A stretch of DNA of 64,000 bases, taken from contig NZ_JXRQ01000029.1 in the NCBI RefSeq assembly GCF_000829445.1, positions 62,001 to 126,000 of the forward strand, written 5' to 3'. How positions within the stretch are numbered: the stretch's first letter is position 1; each line of letters begins with the position of its first letter. The translations under genes and the position numbers were made by a program. This DNA is from Jeotgalibacillus alimentarius. Its GTDB lineage: Bacteria > Bacillota > Bacilli > Bacillales > Jeotgalibacillaceae. Below the pieces are notes generated by a model that did no database searches, was not told the origin of the DNA, and was given only the letters and a program-made list of their open reading frames with translations. Below are positions 43,417 through 51,980 of this stretch, one piece after another.

Positions 43417-44439
43417 CTATTTTTTCCTATTCCTTTTTGTTCTCTTTTTTTTCTTCTTTTCCTTAATCGGCTTAATTGGCGGACGATCCATATTCCTGAA
43501 AAATGTACGTTTTTGATAGGGCAGCTCTTTCGCACGGTCCGCCATATACATCTCGACAAGAGGAAAGAAAGATTCAGGTTCGTCAGGGAATACCTCTACT
43601 TCAAAATTAATTATGGACTTTGCTTCATGTTCTTCAGGACTTGGTAACTCAGGATGATCTGCGTAGTGGGCAAACAGCTCCACTTTTCCATTTGTTTTCT
43701 GTCGGATATCAAATAAGTAAGTATAACCATGCGCAAGCATTTCGCGTAGCTTCTCCGCATCCAATTGATCGTAGTAGCGCGCAAGTAGCAGAGCCTTATG
43801 AAAATGCGTGCCTGCCAATTCATATTCTTCTGCATCAAATAACAGCATTGCAATCGTATAGTGTGTTTCAAGCTGGGTTGGATCGACTTTAATAGCCTGT
43901 TCAAACGCACACATGGCAAGGTCGTGTCTGCCGCCTGCATGATAAAGATTGCCAAGCCTGTTCCATATAAATCCGTCATCATGACTTGCTTTAATCTTCC
44001 TAAGTAAATGTGCTTCACCATCAGTTGCATAGGTGTGTCTTGAGCCGTCTGATAAATATAACTCACCAAACCCTCTGCCTCCGCTTGCCATGCTCATTAT
44101 ACCTTTCATAAAGACATCACCCTGCATATCAGTAGAAAGGATCCAATTGCCGGCATCGTTACATGACTTGCATCTGAAGTAACCAGTCATTTGAATATAA
44201 GACTCTATATCAGCGTCTTCAGAAAACCTGTCATGATTAATCAGGATTTCTCCCGCATCATAAATTCCCTTTTTTCCGCAGGATTTACAGGTAAAGGAAT
44301 GTCTATTAACTGGATGCAAATACTCCATCTTAGATAAGTGACTAGCAATCAGTTTTGTATACTTTCCCGGAAGCTGTTCCTTCTCATTCTTTTCTATGTT
44401 CAATAATTCTAAAAGCATCGGATTACATTGAATATCCAT
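43417..44439 (-). CDS. TPR protein with two CxxC pairs
   Basis: 340 residues. TCKSCGKKG near residue 50 and RCKSCNDAG near 90 form a likely zinc site. TPR-like repeats follow at about 155-235 (GNLYHAGGRHDLAMCAFEQA, AMLLFDAEEYELAGTHFHKA). The tail is Lys/Arg-rich and may bind nucleic acid or ribosomes. AGGAGG precedes ATG 44439. Function not known. Confidence 0.75.
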   Translation of the reverse strand: MDIQCNPMLLELLNIEKNEKEQLPGKYTKLIASHLSKMEYLHPVNRHSFTCKSCGKKGIYDAGEILINHDRFSEDADIESYIQMTGYFRCKSCNDAGNWILSTDMQGDVFMKGIMSMASGGRGFGELYLSDGSRHTYATDGEAHLLRKIKASHDDGFIWNRLGNLYHAGGRHDLAMCAFEQAIKVDPTQLETHYTIAMLLFDAEEYELAGTHFHKALLLARYYDQLDAEKLREMLAHGYTYLFDIRQKTNGKVELFAHYADHPELPSPEEHEAKSIINFEVEVFPDEPESFFPLVEMYMADRAKELPYQKRTFFRNMDRPPIKPIKEKKKKKRTKRNRKK

Positions 44440-44604
44440 ATGAGACCTCCTGAATACAAATAGTTAGTTTATTTTACCATCTGGATAAGAGGGATTCTAA
44501 CAGTTAAGGTTTTATACATCATTTAACTGAAAAAAAGACAGCGAGCCTATATTAGTACACATTATTTCTCATGCTATAATAGACATAATAAAGGAGGGGA
44601 TCAA

Positions 44605-44928
44605 ATGAGCTATGAGGTTGAATCGAGAGAACGAATACTAGATCAGCTTCGGCAGATTGTTCAGACAAACATGAATTCCGAACCGGTTCAGGTTTATCTG
44701 TTTGGCTCTTGGGCCCGTCATGAAGAAAAGCGCAGCTCTGATATAGATCTGGCAATAAACTCGCTTTCTCCCCTATCTACTTCTAAATGGAACCGGTTAA
44801 TTGAAGACATCGAAGAATCAACTATTCCTTATACAGTTGATATTGTAGACCTGGCACACGCTAACCCTATATTAGTCCAACAGGTGAAGGAGGAAGGTAT
44901 TCTGTGGAAAGATTATACCACCGGCTGA
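44605..44928 (+). CDS. MNT-type nucleotidyltransferase (antitoxin, HI0073/MntA-like)
   Basis: 107 residues. GSW at 34-36 and Asp46, Asp48 (GSWARHEEKRSSDIDLAI) match the minimal nucleotidyltransferase signature GS-x-DxD. These proteins silence a HEPN partner toxin by AMPylation. TATAAT upstream and AAAGGAGGGG before ATG 44605 give good expression signals. It overlaps the partner gene, which is frameshifted. Confidence 0.85.
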   Translation: MSYEVESRERILDQLRQIVQTNMNSEPVQVYLFGSWARHEEKRSSDIDLAINSLSPLSTSKWNRLIEDIEESTIPYTVDIVDLAHANPILVQQVKEEGILWKDYTTG

Positions 44929-45283
44929 AATCTGCCGAAAAAGCGCTTGATTCATTTGAACAACTGGCCCTCCTCAAACAAATGACTGATATCGAAAGAG
45001 ACGCTGCAATTCAAAGGTTTGAGTTTTCCTTCGAAGCAGCCTGGAAAGCAGCAAAACAATTTTTTATGACATTGAAGGAATTGACTCCGCATCACCAAAA
45101 GGAGTCATAAGAAGCTGCCGTGAATTTGGACTTTTAGATGCAGAAGAAACAGAACTTTCATTAAAGATGGTTAACGACCGTAACCTGACAGTACACACTT
45201 ATAATGAAGAAGTCGCAACTAAAATACAGTCTAATCTGGAAGTGTATTACCCTTCGGAAATGGGTACAGCAAATCCGTGCTAA
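44904..45283 (+). pseudogene. HEPN-type partner toxin (HI0074-like), frameshifted
   Basis: From ATG 44904 the frame reads ERLYHRLKSAEKALDSFEQL and FEFSFEAAWKAAKQFF, then leaves the family after MTLKE and stops at 45110. Another frame continues the homology from about 45080: IDSASPKGVIRSCREFG and the toxin motif DRNLTVHTYNEE (R-x4-H), ending at TAA 45281-45283. A deletion of one base (or four) near 45078-45084 explains it. The joined product would be about 126 residues, normal for the family. The toxin should be inactive while the antitoxin is intact. Confidence 0.85.
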
Positions 45284-45290
45284 AGCAGAA

Positions 45291-45345
45291 AAAAAAAGTC
45301 CGATAAGTGACGAATTTTTCATTCGTCACTTATCGGACTTTTTTA
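45291..45345 (+). terminator. Strong terminator after the MNT/HEPN pair
   Basis: More than 20 paired bases (AAGTCCGATAAGTGACGAA and its complement) with A and T runs at the ends. Confidence 0.92.
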
Positions 45346-45376
45346 TTAGGGCCGCATTAATATTACAAATAGCAAC

Positions 45377-45431
45377 CCTGTCCCCGACGTGTACATTTCA
45401 TGTCACTTAACCTCCATCCCCACTGTGTCGA
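45377..45431. repeat. GGGACGG palindrome half, copy 4
   Basis: TGTCCCCGACGTGTACATTT, then TGTCACTTAACCTCCATCCC and CACTGTGTCGAC. Shares the GTCACTTAACCTCC segment of the family. Confidence 0.5.
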
Positions 45432-45486
45432 CTAAACAATTCTTGCCAAACCATCACGTTACACTGTATACTTTTCTTACTTTGAT

Positions 45487-45912
45487 TTGCGAGAGGACGA
45501 TGAGTATTTTGGGAAGGCGCTAATACGAATTGGAACGGTTGCGAAGCGCAGTGGGCTTTCAACCCGGACGATTGATTATTATACACAGATGGGCCTTTTG
45601 GCTTTTGAACGGTCAGATTCGAATTACCGGTTATATCCGGAGTCTGTCCTGGAAACACTGAGGGAGATTCAGTCGTTAAAAGACCGGCGGATGACGCTGG
45701 ATGAGATTAAGGCGTTTATGGATGTGAAGCCTGTATCGAAAAGCCCGGCACTCGAAGAAGTAAATGCAGAGATTGTTCATCTGGAGCAAAAGATTTTATC
45801 GCTTAAAGAGGAGCTTGAAACAGCTGCCCCTGAAGAGAAGCATTATATAAAAGAAGAGATTCAGTTCAAAATGATCCCGCTGCTTCAGCTAATGACAACA
45901 TTACTCAGTTAA
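45487..45912 (+). CDS. MerR-family transcriptional regulator
   Basis: About 130-141 residues. Winged helix IRIGTVAKRSGLSTRTIDYY and then a coiled-coil dimer helix. The C-terminal part lacks Cys, so it is not a metal sensor of the CueR type. The start is unclear: TTG 45487 has no good site, while ATG 45506 has GAGAGGAC but is in another frame and stops after seven codons. A non-standard start or a small frameshift near 45500-45530 is possible. It directly precedes the exporter gene and probably regulates it. Confidence 0.78.
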   Translation: MREDDEYFGKALIRIGTVAKRSGLSTRTIDYYTQMGLLAFERSDSNYRLYPESVLETLREIQSLKDRRMTLDEIKAFMDVKPVSKSPALEEVNAEIVHLEQKILSLKEELETAAPEEKHYIKEEIQFKMIPLLQLMTTLLS

Positions 45913-45950
45913 AAATCTCGGAGGTGAATCCCCTTTTTCAGGGGAACTTA

Positions 45951-47261
45951 TTGGATAGTATATTGATTTTAAATCTTGGCCTTGTAGCTGTACTGATTGG
46001 ATTGACGGCCTTTTTTGTCGGGTCTGAGTTTGCGGTGGTAAAGGTGAGAATGTCGCGTGTTGACCAGCTGATTGCTGAAGGAAATAAGACGGCACCGATT
46101 GTGAAAAAACTGGTGACGGACCTGGACTATTATCTATCAGCGTGTCAACTCGGTATAACCGTAACTGCGCTTGGCCTTGGCTGGCTTGGTGAGCCGACTG
46201 TTGAAAAGATTCTGCACCCTGTGTTTGACAGCTTTGGTGTCCCTGCTGCGATGTCGACGATTGTGTCGTTCGCTGTAGCATTCGCACTGGTGACGTTTTT
46301 ACACGTGGTCATTGGTGAACTTGCACCTAAGACACTGGCGATTCAGTTTGCAGAAAGAATGACATTGCTGCTGGCCCGCCCGCTTTACTGGTTTGGGAAA
46401 GTCATGTTCCCTGCGATCTGGACATTGAATGGTTCAGCACGTCTGTTACTGCGCGCATTTGGTGTGCAGCCGGCAGGACATGAGCAGGCACACTCAGAAG
46501 AAGAGCTGAAAATCATTATGGCACAAAGCTTCAAGAGCGGTGAAATCAATGAAACTGAGCTTTCATTTATGGAAAACATTTTTGCTTTTGACGAAAGTGT
46601 TGCAAAAGATATCATGGTACCCCGCGTACAGATGGAAACTCTTGATATCAACATGACAACCGATGAAATGCTCAGCATTATTGACGAGCACCAATACACG
46701 CGTTTTCCTGTAACGACTGATAACGATAAAGATCATATTATCGGCTTTATTAACGTGAAGGAAATGCTGACTAATATCGTGCGTGACCGTTCACACAAAA
46801 TTTCGGATACACTGCATGAGATTGTGCTGCTTCCTGAACAGACACCGCTTCAGGATGCGATGCTGAAAATGCAGCTTGAACGCGTCCATATGGCGCTGAT
46901 TATTGATGATCACGGCGGAACATCAGGGCTGCTAACGCTTGAGGATATCCTTGAAGAAATCGTTGGTGAGATCCGTGATGAATTCGACGAGGATGAACGC
47001 AATGATATTGAAGAAATCAGTGAACTGGCATACTGCGTGAATGGCCGCGTTCTGCTGGATGAGCTAGAGGAACGGTTTGGCGTGGAGTTTGAAGGCGCTG
47101 AAGATGTCGATACGATTGCCGGCTGGGTGCTTCATAAGAAAAATGAAGTGTCAGAAGGCGACCGGATTCCGAGTGATGAAAAGCATATCTGGACAGTTGA
47201 AGAAATGGATAATCATCAGATTTTGAGAGTTCGCCTGGATGTCCAGGGAGCCGAGGCTTAA
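45951..47261 (+). CDS. CNNM/CorC-family transporter (YhdP/MpfA-like)
   Basis: About 436 residues. N-terminal DUF21 membrane domain (ILILNLGLVAVLIGLTAFFV), a CBS pair (DIMVPRVQMETLDINMT, LLTLEDILEEIVGEI) and a C-terminal CorC_HlyC domain. B. subtilis MpfA of this family is a magnesium exporter. I favour TTG 45951 with GGGGAAC 5 bases upstream; GTG 45924 gives nine more residues but sits on its own GGAG. CCCC at 45932 can pair with that GGGG, so translation may be controlled. Confidence 0.88.
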   Translation: MDSILILNLGLVAVLIGLTAFFVGSEFAVVKVRMSRVDQLIAEGNKTAPIVKKLVTDLDYYLSACQLGITVTALGLGWLGEPTVEKILHPVFDSFGVPAAMSTIVSFAVAFALVTFLHVVIGELAPKTLAIQFAERMTLLLARPLYWFGKVMFPAIWTLNGSARLLLRAFGVQPAGHEQAHSEEELKIIMAQSFKSGEINETELSFMENIFAFDESVAKDIMVPRVQMETLDINMTTDEMLSIIDEHQYTRFPVTTDNDKDHIIGFINVKEMLTNIVRDRSHKISDTLHEIVLLPEQTPLQDAMLKMQLERVHMALIIDDHGGTSGLLTLEDILEEIVGEIRDEFDEDERNDIEEISELAYCVNGRVLLDELEERFGVEFEGAEDVDTIAGWVLHKKNEVSEGDRIPSDEKHIWTVEEMDNHQILRVRLDVQGAEA

Positions 47262-47265
47262 CATG

Positions 47266-47420
47266 AGACCATGACCCCGTACGGCATGCTGTGCAGGGTT
47301 TTGTGTACTGGGGCGGTCTGAGAACCTTCTTGAATGTGTGAAAATCACAATACAAAAAGCTGATGATGTGAAACCTGAAGAAGAGTCTTAAAAGGGGCTG
47401 CTGCTTTTGCAGTCCTTTTG
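47266..47420 (+). promoter_or_regulatory. Hairpin-rich gap before the antiporter gene
   Basis: CCCCGTAC...GTAC-TGGGG forms a stem near 47274-47326, and AAAGGGGCTGC...GCAGTCCTTT a second one at 47391-47420 with a T-poor end. Could be a terminator followed by a new promoter or a structured leader. No known riboswitch was recognised. Confidence 0.35.
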
Positions 47421-47461
47421 TTATATAACGCTTAACCAATAATTATCAGAGGTGAGTACAT

Positions 47462-48466
47462 ATGGCATTTGTCTGGTTTGTTCTGGCTGCAATCGTTACT
47501 GTGTATGCAGCGATGAAACTCTCAACGTACGCTGATGTGATCAGTACGAAAACAGCAATGGGCGGTCTGCTCGTTGGTACGCTTTTACTTGCAGGAGCTA
47601 CTTCTCTTCCTGAGGTGACAACGAGTCTCTCGGCTGTGTTAATCGGAAATAATGATATCGCAATTGGAAATGTGCTTGGATCAAATTTATTTAACGTTTT
47701 TATTCTTGCCTGCTTTGACCTTTACTACAGAAAGAAAAAGCTCTTTTTACAGGCAAGTAATGACCATCTATACACCGCAGGGCTTGGCTTATTGCTGACA
47801 CTGCTTGTGATGGTCGCTTTAACATTACGGATTGATTATACGATTTTAGGAATGGGGATTGATTCAATTCTCATTGTAATCATTTATATTGCCGGGATCT
47901 CTATGATCGGACGCTTATCCAAGTCAGATCAGCCTTCACTTCCACAGTCAGAAGAACCTACCGCACATACGGCAGCATCTTCAGAATTTACGATGTCAGT
48001 GAAACACGCGGTAATCGGTTTTATTATTGCAGCGATTGTGATCATGGGTGCAGGTACAGTGCTGTCAATTATGGGCGATCAGATCGCAGTGATTACAGGA
48101 CTTGGCTCAAGCTTTGTTGGAAGCTTTCTTGTGGCTGCGACGACGTCACTTCCTGAAGCAGTATCAGTCCTAGTTGCATTGCGACTGAAAAATATTAACC
48201 TTGCGATGGGATCGATTCTCGGAAGTAATATTTTTAACATGCTGATCCTTGCAGGGTCTGACCTGGTTTACCGTGAAGGTGCTATTATTACTACGGTATC
48301 AGATTCTCATCTGACAACAGCGATTGGTGTAACAATCCTGTCAGTCATTGCAATTTGGGCTGTACTGATGAAGAAAGCGACTTCTATGTTCAAATACATG
48401 CTTCCTTCGATTCTGGTCGTACTTGTGTATTTCATATCATCTTATCTGATTTTTATGAATAGCTGA
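47462..48466 (+). CDS. CaCA-family sodium/calcium antiporter
   Basis: 334 residues, ten or so membrane helices in two inverted halves. The alpha repeats are GATSLPEVTTSLSAVLIGNN with GNVLGSNLFNVF, and ATTSLPEAVSVLVAL with GSILGSNIFNM. Exchanges cations across the membrane; the ion is not certain. AGAGGTGAG precedes ATG 47462. A truncated paralogue follows at 48600. Confidence 0.92.
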   Translation: MAFVWFVLAAIVTVYAAMKLSTYADVISTKTAMGGLLVGTLLLAGATSLPEVTTSLSAVLIGNNDIAIGNVLGSNLFNVFILACFDLYYRKKKLFLQASNDHLYTAGLGLLLTLLVMVALTLRIDYTILGMGIDSILIVIIYIAGISMIGRLSKSDQPSLPQSEEPTAHTAASSEFTMSVKHAVIGFIIAAIVIMGAGTVLSIMGDQIAVITGLGSSFVGSFLVAATTSLPEAVSVLVALRLKNINLAMGSILGSNIFNMLILAGSDLVYREGAIITTVSDSHLTTAIGVTILSVIAIWAVLMKKATSMFKYMLPSILVVLVYFISSYLIFMNS

Positions 48467-48473
48467 TAACTTG

Positions 48474-48501
48474 AACCCTGGATTAAAACACCAGGGTTTT
48501 T
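48474..48501 (+). terminator. Terminator of the antiporter gene
   Basis: AACCCTGG...CCAGGGTT followed by TTT. Confidence 0.85.
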
Positions 48502-48599
48502 GTGTACACGGCGGGGGACATATTTTCTGTAAATGTGGGAAAACTATCAGATAGGATAGTGATGCCTGAGGGCGATTCTGCATAAGGAAGTGATATCAT

Positions 48600-48920
48600 A
48601 TGGCGTTCGTCTGGTTTTTATTTGCTGCAGTGGTGACAATCTATGCCGCGATGAAACTGTCTACATACGCTGATGTGATCAGTACAAAAACAGGGATGGG
48701 TGGTTTGCTGGTAGGCACACTTCTGCTTGCAGGTGCAACTTCTCTGCCGGAAGTGACCACAAGTTTTTCAGCCGTATTAATTGGAAACAATGATATCGCG
48801 ATCGGAAATCTGCTTGGTTCAAATTTATTCAATGTTTTTATACTTGCCTGTTTCGATCTTTATTTCAGAAAGAAACAACTCTTTTTACAGGCCAGTAATG
48901 ATCACTTATACACTGCAGGA
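48600..48920 (+). pseudogene. Truncated paralogue of the CaCA antiporter (N-terminal third)
   Basis: Residues 1 to about 107 match the antiporter at 47462 at nearly every position (MAFVWFLFAAVVTIYAAMKL, GATSLPEVTTSFSAVLIGNN). Silent positions differ widely, so the copy is old and not a recent duplication. Homology ends at YTAG; the frame then runs 24 codons through foreign sequence to 48995. Only one alpha repeat is left, so it cannot transport. AAGGAAGTG precedes ATG 48600. Confidence 0.85.
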
Positions 48921-49162
48921 ATTCTGTTGCAGCAGCAGGGCATACACATGGCGGACAAATCAGCGTTCCCTTCACACCTCACTGGTCGTACATGACGCTC
49001 TTTAAAGGAGAAGAAGTACATGCTGATGGTTGGACAGAAACAGACTTCGGTCAGAGTGGCAACAGTCTTTATGTCAATCCGGGAATCGGATTCAGTGATG
49101 TGCCGCTCCGGTTTGCTACACCTCCGGAAGTGACTTATTTTGAATTGAAAGAGGTGGAATAG
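48921..49162 (+). pseudogene. 3-prime remnant of a calcineurin-like metallophosphoesterase
   Basis: In the frame from about 48924 the sequence reads VAAAGHTHGGQISVPF and ends LRFATPPEVTYFELKEVE at TAG 49160. GHTHGGQ is the last metal motif of YkuE-type phosphoesterases, and the ending is typical. The N-terminal two thirds are missing. Joined directly to the truncated antiporter, apparently by a deletion. Confidence 0.8.
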
Positions 49163-49174
49163 AGATTTTATGAG

Positions 49175-49260
49175 AGGCACAGCAGGGACGGAGTTAAGTG
49201 TGCCACTTTTTGAATGGTTATAAAAACAGCACAGCACGTTCGGTCCCCTGTTGTGCCGTC
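49175..49260. repeat. GGGACGG palindrome, copy 5
   Basis: GGCACAGCAGGGACGGAGTT is mirrored by GGTCCCCTGTTGTGCC. Confidence 0.65.
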
Positions 49261-49268
49261 TAAAAAAC

Positions 49269-49300
49269 TAAAACAAAAGCCCCTGCAATCACAGGAGCCC
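49269..49300 (-). terminator. Terminator of csbD
   Basis: Minus strand GCTCCTGTGATTGCAGGGGC followed by TTTTGTTTT. Confidence 0.75.
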
Positions 49301-49306
49301 TACACA

Positions 49307-49489
49307 TTACTTATTCGCGTTATTTTTAAAGTTGCCAATACCATCCTGAATATCGCCTTTTGTTTTGTCTTTTTTACCTTCTGCCTGCATATTCGGATCG
49401 TTTTTTGCGTTGCCTACCTGGTCTTTTGTTTCGCCTTTGACTTTGTTTACTGCGCCTTTGATTTTGTCGCTCATACCTTTATCAGCCAT
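49307..49489 (-). CDS. csbD: CsbD-family general stress protein
   Basis: 60 residues (MADKGMSDKIKGAVNKVKGE and onward), hydrophilic and helical, the usual size for CsbD. B. subtilis csbD is a sigma-B target; here a sigma-B-type promoter with consensus spacing lies 34 bases upstream. ATG 49489 follows ACAGGAGTG. The function is unknown apart from stress induction. Confidence 0.92.
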   Translation of the reverse strand: MADKGMSDKIKGAVNKVKGETKDQVGNAKNDPNMQAEGKKDKTKGDIQDGIGNFKNNANK

Positions 49490-49508
49490 GTTTATCACTC
49501 CTGTAAGG

Positions 49509-51833
49509 TTAGTAGTTGGTCGATTCCCTTTTTGGAAACGGATAAACATTTTCAGGAAGTCTGCCAGCCGCCTTTTCAGAGAGGTTGAGCAGGATCTCTG
49601 TAAGTTCGCTGTCTTTTATAGGCTTACTAAAGTAGTAGCCCTGCATGTTTGAATTACTCTGCTCTGTAATGAATGAGAATTGTTCCTTGTTTTCCACGCC
49701 TTCAGTTACAACTCCTATTTTCAATTGTTTTAACAGGCTATAGATCCCGGTCAGCATGCTTGTGTTGAATTTTTCATGCGGAATACTTTCCATGAAACTG
49801 CGATCAATTTTAACAATATCAACCGGCAATTTTCGCAGACCGTGTAGTGAAGCTGTTCCTTTTCCAAAATCGTCAAGCGCGATCTTCATGCCTCTTCGCT
49901 GCACTTCCTGCATGAATGTCATGAGATCACTGTCATAATAAGATACTTCACTTTCAGTAATTTCCAGAATAAATGAAGCTGGAGGAATATCGTACTTTTT
50001 CATTTGTTTATCCAGGTGGGCAAGAAAATCGTACTTATGAAGAAGCTGCTTTTTTGAGAAGTTCACTGATAGTCTCAGGTATCGGTGACCTAAGTTATGC
50101 CACTGATGTAATTGTTTGAGAGATTCAGTCACCACCCACTTGCCCACTTCATGAATTACGCCATTGTCTTCCATCATACTGATAAAAAGTTCAGGTGAGA
50201 TTGGACCGATTTCCGGATGCTCCCACCGGAGGAGCGCTTCTGCCCCTATTATATGTCCATTCTCCCCGCTCACAACCGGTTGAAAGACGAGTGAGAGCTC
50301 TCTATTTTTTAACGCTGTTTTAGAATCTTCTTTAAGACGTTCACTCTGCAGATACTTTCCTGCTTCAACCAGCTTCTTATACATCAGCACTTTGTTTTTT
50401 CCACCTGCTTTTGCTTCATACATCGCAGCGTCTGCTTTTTTCAATAAAGTTGACAGCCTTGTCCCATCTTCAGGATAGATACTGATGCCGATACTTGCTG
50501 AGACGTGTGCACTCACTGATCCCAGTATAAATTCTCTGCTGATCAGCTCTTTCAGTTCACTGCCAGCTTCCAACAGTTCTTCTTCTCTCTCAAATGAAAC
50601 GACTGCTATGAACTCGTCTCCGCCGATTCTGGAGATCAGCACCTGTTCCTGTGGAAAGTAATTCTTTAATCGAACTGCCACTTCTTTTAACAAAAGGTCG
50701 CCAATTTCATGACCCCATGTATCATTTACTTTTTTAAAACCGTCAAGATCAAAGAAAATGACTGCTTTTTTGTTTTTTGAAGATGTCACAAACCCTTCAA
50801 AGTGCTTTTGGAGATAGAAACGGTTTTTCAGACCTGTTAACTGGTCATGATAAGCCATCAAAGTCATATCATCATTTGCACGCTGTACGTCCTGAATCAT
50901 TCCAAAAAACTCGTTTTCAAGCTGTTTTACTTCAAGGAGGTTTCTGTAAAACCTGTTTCGTTTCACCGGAACTGTTTGATCGTGAGCCCTCAACGCGGCT
51001 GCAAGTCTCACAATCGGGCTGAGCACCAGCAGCTTGAACAGAAAATAGATCATGAGTGCAATCAAGATGAAGCCAATTGCTGCCATCATTTTGAACTTTT
51101 TCAGGTTAGTCACTTTTTCTTCATGAAAAGCACGGTCCGCCCCAACGCTTAAAGTAATTGCATCACTGCGGCCAACATTCTCAAGTTGATATTCACTGAC
51201 AACCTTATTTGCCTGAGTCAAGCCGGCTGTGCGTGCTTCGGATGCCAGAGCCACATCTACAGACAGGGCATCACTTAATTCAGCCAGGTACCTATCATCA
51301 ATGACCCGTCCCATCATCATAAACCCCGAAGGATCGGAAAAATCATTACGCGTGATCTCATGTGACGCCACCATCATCATTTCATCATTGTGCATCTCAT
51401 AAAACACATGATTTTTATTCCCCTGCTCTTTTACAGATGATAAAAACGCCTTATCTATTGGAAAAGGCGTATCATCCCGGTCTACACCTGCCGTATAGGC
51501 TAATTCACCATTTTCATCCAGTAAGATGACCGTCTGCACCTGGATATTCGCGATCATATCCGGCTGCAGATTATCGGCAACGTAATCAGGGTTCTCGTCA
51601 TTTATAAAAAAATACGTATCATCCCACGCACTCCAGTCAATCAGCTGATGCGACAAATCATCTTCCTCTTTCTCAAGATAATTCTTCACACGCTCCATAT
51701 CCCGTTCAACAGCCTGCCTATCAAACTCATCCGCCTCTTCAAGCTGCAGAGGCGTCATGACAAATTGAATAAACATAACTGCTACAATCAAAAAGCCGCC
51801 AAGAATCACTATCGCCAACGTTCTTATTCTCAT
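49509..51833 (-). CDS. CHASE4-GGDEF-EAL cyclic-di-GMP protein
   Basis: 774 residues. One membrane helix at about 8-28, an external CHASE4 domain (SAWDDTYFFI near residue 70), a second helix near 255, then a GGDEF domain with intact RIGGDEF near 403 and an EAL domain with EALLRWEHP near 531 and DDFGKG. Both active sites look complete, so it could make or destroy c-di-GMP; which dominates is not visible. The upstream ribosome site is weak. Confidence 0.92.
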   Translation of the reverse strand: MRIRTLAIVILGGFLIVAVMFIQFVMTPLQLEEADEFDRQAVERDMERVKNYLEKEEDDLSHQLIDWSAWDDTYFFINDENPDYVADNLQPDMIANIQVQTVILLDENGELAYTAGVDRDDTPFPIDKAFLSSVKEQGNKNHVFYEMHNDEMMMVASHEITRNDFSDPSGFMMMGRVIDDRYLAELSDALSVDVALASEARTAGLTQANKVVSEYQLENVGRSDAITLSVGADRAFHEEKVTNLKKFKMMAAIGFILIALMIYFLFKLLVLSPIVRLAAALRAHDQTVPVKRNRFYRNLLEVKQLENEFFGMIQDVQRANDDMTLMAYHDQLTGLKNRFYLQKHFEGFVTSSKNKKAVIFFDLDGFKKVNDTWGHEIGDLLLKEVAVRLKNYFPQEQVLISRIGGDEFIAVVSFEREEELLEAGSELKELISREFILGSVSAHVSASIGISIYPEDGTRLSTLLKKADAAMYEAKAGGKNKVLMYKKLVEAGKYLQSERLKEDSKTALKNRELSLVFQPVVSGENGHIIGAEALLRWEHPEIGPISPELFISMMEDNGVIHEVGKWVVTESLKQLHQWHNLGHRYLRLSVNFSKKQLLHKYDFLAHLDKQMKKYDIPPASFILEITESEVSYYDSDLMTFMQEVQRRGMKIALDDFGKGTASLHGLRKLPVDIVKIDRSFMESIPHEKFNTSMLTGIYSLLKQLKIGVVTEGVENKEQFSFITEQSNSNMQGYYFSKPIKDSELTEILLNLSEKAAGRLPENVYPFPKRESTNY
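49523..49547 (-). promoter_or_regulatory. Sigma-B-type promoter of csbD
   Basis: Minus strand GTTTAT-N13-GGGAAT, close to GTTTAA-N12-15-GGGWAW. It lies inside the 3-prime end of the GGDEF-EAL gene. Confidence 0.82.
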
Positions 51834-51980
51834 GACCGCTCAACTCTCTTTTATTCTTTATATCGGGTGAGAATAAAATGTTTTAAAATAAGGATTTGAC
51901 TATAGGTTTTAGTATATGGTTCCTCCTTAAACTTTTCACATCGCTCATGTAAACCAGACGGACAATTCACCACATTTCAA

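Noticed and set aside
48921-48995. C-terminal 24 codons of the truncated antiporter as a real new domain
   Set aside because: They are the phosphoesterase remnant read in the wrong frame.
49214-49588. 124-codon plus-strand frame opposite csbD
   Set aside because: Complement of csbD and of the GGDEF-EAL gene end; hydrophobic shadow without signals.
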